Shown here: positions 52,101 to 63,568 of the stretch, one piece after another
Layout: each line of letters starts with the position of its first letter
How positions within the stretch are numbered: the first letter of the stretch is position 1
DNA from: Trametes villosa
Taxonomy: Eukaryota > Basidiomycota > Agaricomycetes > Polyporales > Polyporaceae
Assembly: GCA_002964805.2 (NCBI GenBank)
Contig: PUDQ02000013.1
Coordinates: 159,869-223,868, forward strand
Length of the DNA stretch: 64,000 nt
Direction of reading: 5' to 3'
Translations under genes and position numbers: made by a program
The notes under the pieces: model-generated
What the model was told of the DNA's origin: nothing
What the model saw: only the letters and a program-made list of their open reading frames with translations
The model's database searches: none

Positions 52101-53139
52101 GGGCAGTTGCGTGCGCCATCGCGCGATCTGTGGGCTTGTTTACATCCCGCGAAATATATATTTGGGTATGTATCACGGCCTCTTGGGTCCGCACGACGGA
52201 CTGCTAGTGGTAGGACGACTCAGTTTGACCACGGGCCAGCCCACGCACGGCGATTGGCGCGACCGCCGTGCTTCACTGCCCCCTCGTTACGACGTACACG
52301 GCGAGGCTGCTGTGCTGAGGGGCAATCGCGAGCTATTCGAGTATGCATTGTCGGCGAGGTGGAAGGCGCGAGTGCGCATGGCGCGGACTACAGCCGCAGG
52401 AATGGATGTTCGACACCCTGCCCGAGAGACTCGTGCGCGTTACTACTAGAGAAATATATTTGTGTACCTAATACGACTACGGGCTGTCCACAGCGCGCTG
52501 CAATTCACCGGTCCACGAGGCTGCCATTCTCCGGCGCGAGTCTTGAGCGGCCCGCGTGGAGCACATCCCACTGCACACCGCGCTGTTTCCGACATGAATA
52601 CTACGCACGGTGCCTAGAACTACACGCCTAGAACGAAGGCAGGTCCTGCATCGGACCGCTCCCTGGCACGCTCGCCACCGACAACGGTGGACGGACAGGA
52701 AGCGTCGAGGCCGCGCGATGCGACGACGCCTGGGTGGCGCGAAATCTGCGGTGGATGGCGGCGAGATCAGGCACCCCGCAAAGCCTGAGGTTTGCGCCTC
52801 AGAGGTGTCAACTCGACCCTGGGGTGTGTACGTACCTATATGGATGCTTGTCGGCGGTGTGGACAATCTCCCGCCACAACAGGCACGCTCACCGCGCCGG
52901 CAGGGAGTAGCAGCTTGTGAACGCGCGCGGGGTATGCACTTCGCGGAGTGCGCCTGAACCCACAGCAGCCAACGCCCGAATACATACGACGGCACGATAA
53001 GCAGCACCTCGGATCGACGAGGCGGGTACCTACCCTCGCGGGTTCTCGTGTACGAAGCCGCCGTCGCCGCGAGTTGCGGCGCGCCGCAGCTAGCCCTGCA
53101 GTTTCGCCTGCAGCCTTGCTGCCCGCGCGAGGTGTTGAC
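49131..53139. other. GC-rich duplicated stretch without a recognised gene
   Basis: Matches 16200-16834 and 23360-26880. Long open frames exist (+ 49234-50394; - 51313-50291), but the other copy of the duplication breaks them, so I treat them as GC-driven. About 49590-49618 is the empty LINE site (CTTCATACTCACGGCATTAT then GTACAGG). Confidence 0.5.
51170..51245 (-). repeat. Dispersed repeat, inverted relative to 47875-47950
   Basis: GCTCGTGGGCGGGCACGTCG then TCGCCTCTACTGGGCAGCG ... TATGTACTACC. This is the direct partner of 24910-24985 through the segmental duplication. Confidence 0.5.
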
Positions 53140-54236
53140 GGAATGTTGGAGTGGGTGGCGAGCTCGTCAGAGGACATTCGTGCGCCCGCGCGCCAAGGCG
53201 CGTCGTCGGGCATCCGAGGCCCCCATGCTCACCCCTGCGGGTGGATTCGATGACGCGCTCCGGCGGGACTCGAGGATGGGCGTTCACGTGTCGCGAGCGT
53301 GTGTCGCAACTTCAACGTCGGTGGTTGAAAGCGCGTGGAAGACCTATTCGGCAGAGTATGAGTGTGGTCGCGCGAGGTTCCTGGGAGATACGTACGCACA
53401 AGGATGTGGCGTTTGGGCTGGTCTATAGCGTAAATGGCCGGCCTCCGCGCGCGTAGCGTGTCGCGGACCTGTGCAGACGGCGGGTGGGCCCGAATGAGAG
53501 ATATGATTGCACGCAGATGCTAGGCGGAGGCCCAGCACTCGGGCGCGAGAAAGGCGTTGTTGTCGGCTGAGGCGCGTGGCAGAGCCCATTCGCGGGTGTT
53601 CCTGCACAGATCGCGCAAGAAGCTACTAGCAGCGCCGTTCTCTGGGAAGTAGCTAAATATGCTTGCGCCCAGCACAACAAACTTGAAAATCGACCTCATG
53701 GAGCCACACGTGGAACGTACCCAGCATCGCGTGTGTCCGCTCGAGCGACCCAGCGTGCGAATTGGGAGTGGATAGGTAGGCGAGCGAGTGGACGAGGTTG
53801 AGGCTACGAGGACGGGCACTGCATGCCAGCCTGGAGTCTGTGCGAGAGAGCGGTGGTGAGCGGACAGCCCTCGGACGGTGGCAGTGTTACCGAGCCCTGC
53901 GATTGGCTACGACGGGCGTCTGCGCTCGCCCTGCACCGCCGTCCGATCCAACTTCAGGCAGGCGTCGAACGTTCAGTCTAGGACCTCCATGTTCACAAGT
54001 TCTGCGCACGCTCTGTGTATCACTCTTGCACTGTCTGGTCTCTCTTTATTCAGGGCCTGTAGCGAAACCTGTCGGCAGGTGTCCCCCGGGAAGCCCGCGT
54101 CGCCAAGTCGCGCTGTGGGCTGCCTCGCGTTCACCCGCGCCTCGGGTCTTCTCGTCCACACATCCCACGGGTGGTTCTGTCAGACTGAAGCTTATATCAC
54201 AGCCTTCGGACGCCCAGGTACATCTGTGTCTACCGG
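53140..54236 (+). repeat. Upstream module block of family copy 4
   Basis: Partial B (GAGCTCGTCAGAGGACATTC near 53160), R, A (GTGGAACGTACCCAGCATCG near 53709) and D (CCTCGGACGGTGGCAGTGTT, ATTGG at 53902-53906). Nearly identical to the block of copy 1, with a small insertion near 54075-54097. Confidence 0.65.
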
Positions 54237-54249
54237 CGCATTATAACCT
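54237..54249 (+). promoter_or_regulatory. TATA-like box of family copy 4
   Basis: GCGCATTATAACC, 150 nt before the ATG at 54387, identical to that of copy 1. Confidence 0.5.
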
Positions 54250-54386
54250 CTGCGGCGGCCTGTTCTAAGCCCCACATCCATCGTGTTTCCTCTCGACCCC
54301 CGCCTCCAGATCCCTCCGGGATACTGTGCATCGTCTCTCTCCTATCTTCGTCAGACGCCAAGTTTTGAACCTCGTCGATACCGCCC

Positions 54387-57300
54387 ATGGAGTCCCTTCT
54401 GACGGCGCTGAGGGTGGCCAAGACCGTCTCAACCGAGATTCCCGTTCCCGGGCTGAGCACCGCGCTCGAGCTCGCTCTCGCCATCGCCGAGAAGGTCAAG
54501 GTATGCTGGTAGAAACTATGCTCACAGATATGCGGGCCTCATAACGGCTCGATCGTCAGGATATCAAAGACACTCAAGATGCCTGCCGATCGCTCGCCGA
54601 ACGAGCTGCCAGATTCTCTCTTGGGATCTACGACCACCTGAAGGATTGCAACAGCGACGGCCGGTCAGTCGCGACGAGGGAGCGCGTTGAGCTACTGATT
54701 TTGTATGTATCTATTTTTCGTGCTCGACCGTACTTGACGACGACTTATTCCTACGGCCTGCAGGACACTCCGCGACATTGAGAATCTCATGAAACGCCGT
54801 GGCAAGATGCGACTCCTGAAGGTCTTCGCACGGCATGGAGATATGGCCGAGGAGGTTCGGAAACTCGGCATCCAGCTCGAAGATGCGATCAAACTATTCG
54901 AGGTAGATTTTACGTCGGCCGTGTACGTGCCTCCGATCGGATACTCACACCGTTTTTCTCAGATACAGACCGAGATCAACATCGAGCTGACGGTTGTGAG
55001 CACGGAGGTCCGTCTCATCAAGCACGTCGAAGATACTACGCATTTCCGGGAGGTGCTCATCGGAGTGACTCGAAACCTCGACAGTCGGGTTGTGGGCTTG
55101 GCAAAGCGCCTGGACAGCAGCGGCACATACGATGGCGCGGTAAGTGGATATTTGATGCATTGGACTCTCCAAAGCCTCTGAAAAGGTCACCTTCAGCTCC
55201 GGCTGTTCGGCCATGAAAACCTCGATCTTGTAGAATCCGTCTATGACGCAGCGACCCAGCCTCAAACGTCTCGAGCTCCCACCGGTCGCGCAGTCGTGCG
55301 GCAGCAGCTACGACCCGTCTGTCGTGACCGTGCAGTCGTGAAAGCTGCCGGTGAGCTATCGGGCACGCGGGTCGTCGTGCACACGTACCCCCGCCAAGAC
55401 GATCGCCGGTTTGCGGAGACCATCAAGATCGCCCGGAAAGCGCAGTAAGCGCAGAGGTCTTATGGTTTTATGAGTGACTCTGAGCCTGAGATATGCAGGC
55501 ATCCGTACCTTCTGAAGGTGTTGGGGTACTCCCGTCTAGGGGGAGATCCAGGTGCGGCTCCGTTCGTCGTCACCGAAGGTCCGTCCGGAGTGTTCACAAC
55601 TGTCATCGGTATCCGAGCCTCTAAACTGCCTGACCACAGACTATACCCCTCTCATGGACTACGTCAACTCATTGGACGCGCTCAGCAAGCTACGGCTCGC
55701 GATGCAGGTGGTGCGTATGTTGCATACATATCCGGCGTCTAGACTATTGACTTGATCCAGACCGCGGACGTACGCGTATGTCACCACACCTGGGGCACGC
55801 CCTGCTCAATCGAGATGATCCTCACGTTCAACTTGCTGGCAGAAAGCTGTGGAACACCTGGACGCGCATGGCCTGAGCCGGCTTCTGCACGCGGGATCAT
55901 ACGTCTGGGTTTGTCAGATTGCCGCCCCACCCTCGTGCAGACATGAATTCTTTATCGATCACTGACTCTGTATAACTAGAGTGCTGTCAACCAATACGAA
56001 ATCAAACGGAGTGAACTCGTATGGGATCATCAACATGGCGGCCGCTTCAAGTGGGCTAGAGCCCCTGAGTTCCGCAACTCGGAGCCGGGTGACGATCAGG
56101 TGGGCCCTGCCTGCCCCCTCTGCGTTCGCCAACTGAGCAATGCAAATGTCGTTAGCGGGCGATGGCAATTCCTGCCGACCAGGAGGGCAGAATCGCTCAA
56201 CGCGGTAATGTGTTCCGCTCGTCATAGCTAAGCAAGGATACTGAGCTTTATGCAGACCTGTATGCCGCCGATGCCAGTGCTAATGTAAGCGTCCTGGCAC
56301 GCAATTGGCTGCATCAGTCCCTATCATCGCTCGAGACCGCACGGGACCTCCTTTCCGGTGCCCTCGGATGGAATCTGTGGGGACTCGCCCTAGGTCGACC
56401 CGAGTACCCGCTCGGAACGTGGGTCGCATGTAATGCTGCCGGCCCTTGGCCATGTCCCGCCTTGGCTGCGCTGGATGCCGGGCTACAGAAGACGGAAACA
56501 TTCAGCTCGCGTCCACTCGCTCTGCCGTGGCAAGGTAGCGGAAAGCCACATCCCTCCGCGGAGTCTGAGACCATGACGGAAAACGAAGGCGAGCACACCC
56601 TGTGGGAGAAGCTGGACGCGGCTCGGCTGCTGGATGTTCCCGCCTGCGACCTTTGCGAGATGTGCATCGACGTCGCCGTGGGCGCGAGCGGGACGAGGTG
56701 GAAGAGGTGAGGGCAATGTCTGTCTTGCTGAACGACTGTTCAATTAACGCTGAACTCTCTCACATAGGTATCAGGTATCTTGTGTTCCTATTGGCACAAC
56801 ACTTCTATTTCGACATTTTCGAACATTGCGAGATACTTCCGAGAATATCTCGAGACTCGTCCATTCGGTGCCAGACCTATCTACAGCGTCTCCCGATGAG
56901 ATCGGCCTCTGTACGCCTCTTTTGTCAGCCCGCATGTTCTTCGCTCATCCTAAATGTTCAGCTACCGAGACAAAGTACTACACGGAGACTACCGCATACA
57001 TTGCCCCACACGCTGCGTGCGAGGTGCCGCCCCCGTTATGGTTCTTCCTCTACGCCCATGCCGACCACGACGACGGCGCTGCTCATGAACCATCTATCCC
57101 GTTTGGCTTCTGGTCATTGGAGAAGAACCCCACATCCATCCCAGAAGACGTCTTCTTCGACCCGACACGGCGGTTTGAGCACATCGACAGCGACTGCAAA
57201 GCTCCACTATCGAGGTGGACGCAGGCGCTCGGAGATCTCACGCTCATCACCCAGACGAAGTACACGCCGGTTTGACCTCGGCATCTCTCTTCGAGTACTG

Positions 57301-57627
57301 ACAATGTATGCTCACGGTAGGATGTCCACAAGCATTATACGGCTGAATGAGGAGGATCTGCTGGCTTCCAAGATACTCCGGGAAGAACACAAAACCGCCC
57401 GCGACGACTGGTATGCGGATGGTCATTTCCAGGGTTACGTCGTGCCCGATTCTGACTGCAACAGCGGCCGGGGACGCTCTGGAGGGGAATCCGGCGACAA
57501 CGGTTGTGCAGCCATCACCCCGTGGACGGACGAAGAAGGCGAAGCGCAGTCAGACGAGGAGTACTATGATGCCGACGAGCACCATAGCGAGCAAGAGGGC
57601 GATTTGCAGAACGGGCGATCGGCTTGA
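54387..57627 (+). CDS. MLKL/HeLo-like N-terminal domain protein with degenerate kinase region, family copy 4
   Basis: Exon 1 encodes the same 38 residues as copy 1 (MESLLTALRVAKTVSTEIPV ...). The helical bundle continues (TLRDIENLMKRRGKMRLLKV; QLEDAIKLFE), then NLDLVESVYDAATQPQ, GELSGTRVVVHTYP with His at the catalytic Lys position, HPYLLKVLGYSRLGG, APFVVTE and DYTPLMDYVNSLDA. The micro-exon reads TADVR. The donor after SYVW is best read as GTTTGT (TGG|GTTTGT), because the aligned GTAAGA of copy 3 is mutated; this costs one codon but keeps the frame. VLARNWLHQSL, EYPLGTWVA, PPLWFFLYAHAD and FGFWSLEK follow, and the acidic tail (SDEEYYDADEHHSEQEGD) ends at 57627. The intron inside the tail is optional in this copy, since the genomic frame reads through. 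No disabling lesion was seen. Confidence 0.72.
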
Positions 57628-60269
57628 TACGACGGCGCTACCACAGCTTGGCGGACTACGAGTACGACTTCGTTCATCCATCTCACCATGGCGCACGAGT
57701 CCGTTTTGCTCCTGACTCACATCACTCGACTTCTCGCTGGAGGGCATCTGCGCCAAGTCCACATCCACGCCGACTGTCCGTTCCATCCGGAGTCTAGACG
57801 ATCTCCCACCAGTTTGTACGCCGTATCGTGATGTATCTATGTACTCCCTTGGTTTCCCCGCCCGACTTGTACTACTCCTCTCATTAGCGCCTCCTTGGGG
57901 ACTGACGCGGCGTAAGCATGGCCATCGTGCCTTCATAGTGAGAGCGTGCCTCGCGCGTCGTGCGAACGCCCTTTAACCGTCGATGCAACAGGAGCGCGCG
58001 ACCCCGTAAGACAAGTCTTTTGAGTAGTGGGATCTGTCCCGCCGATGGCTGCGCAGATTGAGAGGTCTCCGTTCACGCGTGCCACATCCCTCGCGAGCTC
58101 AACGCATTAATTATACGTAGCGTACATCACGGACATATGTGTGAAGCAACATGGCTGGTCGTTGCCTTTCGTTCCCGCTGTTTCCATGCGCGCGCTGCCT
58201 TCAAAGCGACTCGTAAATGCATCAGAGTTTCAGGCGCATTCTCCAGGTATCCGGAACCTTCCGCTGTGGCTGACAGCGTCTTCGTGCTATGCAGGAGACG
58301 CACGTCCGGCGTACGCGTTCGAATGACTCTGTCCGGCTCTCGCTAGAGAACATTTGCGCATTAGGGCGCTAAGGCTTGCTGTCGGGCGTCCAAAGCGCAC
58401 CCACACCCACCCATGCGCGACTCGAAGCTCGAAGAAAGACGCTCTCGCTGCCTGCCTGCTCCATACAACTGCGATCGCGGCCCAAGCTACAACTGATCGC
58501 CCGGGGCTACGACCCGCATCGCCTGCCGCGACAACCGCCAAGAGCTGGACGTTTCGGCTTGTGCAGCAAAGCCTGCAGGTTGCGTGAGCCATCTGCGAAA
58601 CGGTGGGCGTGCGCACCCTGGCCGCATACCTGCTCGGCCAATCCGAATATGCAGTTCAGATGCGGAGAACATTAGCGCCGCGCGCCGGCGAGTGCACGGC
58701 CAGGCTCGAATGGATGAAGGAGTCGTGTGACGCGATTTAGGCGACTGCGAGGGCGGGATGTGAGTGGTACTGACGATAAAGGGGCGGGACGCGTCGAAAC
58801 CACTCGAGAACGCACGCATCCCGGCGCAGAGCGTCGTGGACGGGTGTGCTGGGCTCCCGCTCGCTTGATCGCGGTTCGTCGTCTACCGTTGGGGACGTCG
58901 CACGCGTCGGTGTCAAAAGGACACCCTGTAGACCTGTATTTCAAGCTATAGATATGAAGTCAATGCCCCGCCCTGCGAAGCCGACGAATCACTCAAAATG
59001 TTTGAAATACCTGTTCATTGCAATTGATGAGCTGCAGGGAGAGCTGCGCGTGAGCTATCAAAGAAAAGGGAGGGGTAGGTGGGACATGGGTGCTTACCGG
59101 AGTGTCCATGAAACGACGTCGCTGGCGCGTGTCACGACCTCCGAGTCGACGCCAGTTCGATTGAAGTGTGTGGAGTACTTATCTGATGGAGTGTGAGCAT
59201 AGTCGCGCGAGGTTTCGGGGAGACACAACTTGGGAAATGCAGCGGTCGGGGCGGCAAATGACGGTAACCACGGGCCTCACAGAGCGTAGCGCGTCGCGAA
59301 CGTATGCACACCCGAGGGGGTATGCGCGTTGCGAAACCACGCAGATACGCGCCGGAGGCCCAGCTTTCGGACGCGGGGAAGGTGATATTTTGCGCGCGGC
59401 GAATCCTTTCCACGGGAGCTTCTGCACAGGTTGTGCGAGAAGCTGCTGATAGCGGCAAACGCCGTCCTCTTGAAAGTAGCAAATACCCGTACATACAATG
59501 AACATTGAACATTTGACGACCATGATCGACCCCTCGAAGCGGATGCGACTTACCGAGTATAGCAGGTTCCCGCTTAAAGGTACGGGTCGTGCAGAACGGG
59601 TGTACGCAGGCCAGGCCCGAGGGCGACCCCGCGGCGCGGCGAGCGCGTCGAGGGCGAGCGGCGGCAATCGACTGGCATGCCCGGATGAGCCGTGTAGGAG
59701 GCGACAGAAAGAGATCAAGCAAGGGGGATTGCATTTTACAAGGGCAGGCGACCGGGCGGACAGCGTCAAGGATAGGCACGGCCCAGAGGCAGTACTTGCG
59801 AGAGCGTAGCGGTGGTGAGCGGACAGACGTCGAGCGGTGGCAGTGTTACGGAGACCTGCGATTGGCCACAGCGGGCGTCTGTAGGGCGTCTGCTGATCAA
59901 GCGCTCACACCCGACCATAGTGACTCGCCTCAGTAAGTGACCGAACTCTAGTCCAGTCCTGGTAGGCTTCGAACGTTCAGCTCAGTACTTGGCCTGTGCC
60001 AGGATACCCGTCTCCACAAATTCTACGCGCTATACTCGTCCCACCTCTGAGGGACTTGGGTTTCCCTGGCCTAGTGCTACCGAAGCTCAACGGCAACTGG
60101 TCCTCCTGCAGTTCCAATCGCTTCGGAGTCGCGCCATGGCTTGCCTGGCATTGAACAGGATGGCCCGTGCATCGGGTGTTCTTGTTCACACATGCCACTA
60201 TTTTTTTCATCCTATGGAAGCTTATACCACAGCCTTCAGATTGCACGGGCATCCAAGGGTCTCGCAGAT
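57628..60269 (+). repeat. 3' flank of copy 4, then upstream module block of family copy 5
   Basis: To 58322 this is the 3' flank shared with copy 1. Then come module B (about 58340-58930), module R (about 59050-59480, AGCTATCAAAGAAAAGGGAG and GTGTCCATGAAACGACGTCG), a diverged module A near 59545-59640 and module D at 59818-59885 (ATTGG at 59861-59865). Below D the sequence follows the copy 3 promoter subtype (GGGTTTCCCTGGCCTAGTGC). Confidence 0.6.
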
Positions 60270-60280
60270 GCATAAAGACC
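60270..60280 (+). promoter_or_regulatory. TATA-like box of family copy 5
   Basis: GCATAAAGACC-type box about 140 nt before the ATG at 60412, preceded by GAAGCTTATACCACAGCC near 60219. Confidence 0.45.
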
Positions 60281-60411
60281 ATCTCAGCAGCCTCTTCTCC
60301 GCCTCATATCCATCGTGTTCCCTCTGTTACCCCTTAGCCTCCCGCCTCTAGTCACCTCTAGAATACTCTTCGCCGTCGTTTCCTCAGCCTCGCAGAACCC
60401 CGAGGCCGTCT

Positions 60412-63400
60412 ATGGAGCTCCTTCTGAAGCTGCTGTGGGTCGCCAAGACCGTCTCAACCGAGATTCCGGTTCCCGGGCTGAGCACCGCGCTCGAGCTCGC
60501 TCTCAACATAGCAGAGAAGGCCAAGGTATGCTCTTCAAAAGACTACTCACGGCTCCGTGACCTTTATAACATCCCAATTGGCAGGATATCAAAGACACTC
60601 GAGATGCCTGCCGGTCGCTCGCCGAGCGGGCTGCTCGCTTCTCTCTTGGGATCTATGACCAGCTGAGGGATAGCAATAGCGCCGACCGGTCAGCCGTGAC
60701 AAGAGAGCGCGTTGATCTACTGATCTTGTACGTGTCCGTTTTTCGTGCTTGACCGTGCTTGACTACCTACTCATTCCTACGGCGCCGCAGGGCACTCCGC
60801 GACATTGAGAATCTCATGAAACACCGCGGAAAAATACGACTCCGCGAATTCTTCAAACGACATGGAAAGATCGACAATGAGGTTCAGAAACTCGGCGTTC
60901 AGCTCGACGATGCGATCAAACTGTTCGAGGTAAAACCGTTGGCCGTGTACGTGCCTCTGACCAGCTGCTCACGCCATTTTTCTTAGATACAGACCGGGAT
61001 CAACATCGAGCAGACAATTGAGAGCATGGATGCCCGCCTCATCAAGCACGTCGAAGATACTACGCATGTCCGGGAGGCACTCATCTTAGCCACCCGAAAC
61101 CTTGACACCCGGGTTCTAGGTTTGGCGAAACACCTGGACAACAGCGCAGCATTCGATGGCACTGTAAGAGCATTCCATGCGCGTCGTGTCGCCTGAAGCT
61201 GAGAAGCAACCTGGAGTTTCGGCTGTTCGCTCAAGAAAACCTCCACATCCTAGGACCTATTCATGACACGGCGACCCGAAATTCTGGACCCCCCACCAGC
61301 CAGGCAGTCGTGCAGCAGCATCCACGGCGTGTTTTCCGCTATCGTGCAGTCGTCGAAGCTGCCGGTGAGCTATCGGGTACGCGGGTCGTCGTACATACGT
61401 ACCTCCGCCAGGACGATCGCCGGTTTGCGGAGGCCATCAAGTTCGCCCGTAAATTCCAGTGAGCACGGAGGCCTTGTTGTTTTGGGGCCGACCCTGAAAC
61501 CCACATGTGCAGTAATCCGTACCGTTTGCGGGTGTTGGGATATTCCCGTCTTGGGGAAGATCCAGGTTCAGCGTCGTTCATCGTCACCGAAGGTACGTTC
61601 GGGGTGTTCACCGCCGTCGTCGGTATCCGGCATCTACCCGAGTCCCTGAATTGGCTGGCCGCAGACTATACCCCTCTCGTAGACTACGTCAAGTCATTGA
61701 ACGGGGTCAGCAAGCTACGGCTCGCAATGCAGGTGGTGCGTATCTTGCCTACGCATTTGGCCTCCAGATTATTGACTTGGGAATCCAGTTGGCGGATTTA
61801 AGTGTATGTTATCATAGCTAGGACATGCCCCGCTCATCCGGGCAGATGTTCACGTTCCATTCGCTAACAGGATGCTGTGACCCATCTGGATACCCTTGGC
61901 CTGAGCCGGCATCAGGACGCGAGATCCCAGCACTGGTCGGTAAGAAGGCTGCCCAATACTTGTTTAGACATAGCGTCGATCGATCACTCATGTGATACTT
62001 AGGATGGCCTTGACCGATACGAGATCGAACAGGGCGAAATCGTATGGGATCATCGACATGGCGGCCGTTTCAAATGGGCTGGAGCTCCTCAATCCGGCAA
62101 ATCGGAGCGGGATGACAATCCGGTGAGTCTTGTCAGCTCCTCTGCATTCTCCAAATTGTCGATGTGACAATGCATAGCTGGCAGTGACAATCTCCGCCGC
62201 CCAGGCGAACAGAATGACCCACATACGCAGTACTGTGTCCCGCTTGTTATAGCCAGGCACGAATACTAAGCTCTACGCAGATTTGTATGCCGCCGATTCC
62301 CATGCCAATGCCGGCGTTCTGGCGCGCAATTGGTTGCATCAGGTCTTACCACTGCCGCTCGAGAACGGACGGTACCTCCTTTCCAGTGTCTACGAATGGC
62401 AACTGTGGAAACAAGCCCTAGCTCAACCCCAGTACCCGCTTGGAACGTGGGTCGCATTCAATGCCGCCAAACCTTGGCCGTGTTCCAGCTTTTTTACTTG
62501 GGGCGCCGGACTACAGAAGGGGGAGACGGTCGCTTCTCATCCATACGCTCTGCCGTGGCAAGGAAGCGGAAAGTCACGCCTACCCGCGGAGTCCCCGAAC
62601 GTGACAGACGACGAAGACGAGCACACCCTGCGCGAGAAGCTGGACGCGGGGCTGGTGCTGGATATTCCCGCCGGTGACCTGTGCGAGATGGGCATCGACG
62701 TCACCGTGGGCGCGAGCGGGACGAGGTGGAAGAGGTAAGGGCAATATCTATCAAGTTCGCTGAACGACTGTTATATCAACGCTGAACTTTCTCGCACAGG
62801 TACATAGTGTCTTGCCTGCCTATCGGCTTAACACTTCTATTTGTTCAGCTTCGACGGGTGCAAGCTAGTTCTGACAGTATCTCAAGACTCATCCATACAA
62901 CACCAGACTTATCCACAGCGTCTCACAATGAAAGTAGCCTCGGTACGCCGCCTAGCCTGTCAGCTTGCATGTCTCCCGCTCACCCTAAATGTCCAGTTAC
63001 CGATATACTTTACCACACGGAGACCACCGCACGCATCGCTCCACACGCTCAGGCGCGCCGGGGGCCACCCCCGTTATGGTTCTTTCTCTACGACCAGGCA
63101 CATCGCGACAACAGCACTGCTCATGACACATCTGTCCCTTTCGGCTTCTGGTCGTTTGAGCAGAATCCTGCGTCCATCCCACAAGACATCATCTTCGACC
63201 CGACACCGCGATTTGAACATATCGAGGAAGGCTGCAAAGCTCCGCTATCGACGTGGACGCAGACACTCGGAAATCTCACGTTTATCACTCAGACGAAGTA
63301 CGCGCTAGTTCCGCTTCGGCCTCTTGCATCAAGTATCAGACTGACAATACATGCACATGGTAGGATGTTTACCGAGATCAAAATGCTGGGGAAAGACGAT

Positions 63401-63568
63401 CTGCTGGCTTGGAAAACGCTTCACGAGCATATGCAACCGCCTGCGACTGGTACGCGAATGCATCCTTGCGAGGCTATGCGACGTCTGACCCTGACTTCAA
63501 TAGTGACCGCTTTGGAGAGGAATCCAGCGACGACAGATGTGGAGCTAGCACCCCCTGGACAGACGTAG
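60412..63568 (+). CDS. MLKL/HeLo-like N-terminal domain protein with degenerate kinase region, family copy 5 (acidic tail lost)
   Basis: Begins MELLLKLLWVAKTVSTEIPV, then the helical bundle (ALRDIENLMKHRGKIRLREF; VQLDDAIKLFE), FRLFAQENLHILGPIHD, GELSGTRVVVHTYLRQ, NPYRLRVLGYSRLGE, a 15-nt micro-exon (LADLS), VLARNWLHQVL, QYPLGTWVAFN and PPLWFFLYDQAH. It is the most diverged full-length copy and groups with copy 1 in exons 4-6. In the penultimate exon the stretch GCTTGGAAAACGCTTCACGA ... ACTGG (63416-63450) is one base shorter than in copies 1 and 3. After splicing at the conserved intron the frame is shifted, and translation ends PPGQT at 63568. The usual acidic tail (CYDADEYHSEKE) is still readable in the next frame up to 63705 but would not be made. 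Confidence 0.66.

Larger units (their letters stand above)
48917..58322. repeat. Segmental duplication, copy II (empty sites for LINE and MITE)
   Basis: About 9.4 kb, collinear with 15974-32030 minus the two mobile elements. It includes family copy 4, its upstream block and its 3' flank. Within exons 4-11 of the family gene, however, copy II resembles family copy 3 more than copy 1, so later sequence exchange must have taken place. Confidence 0.8.
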
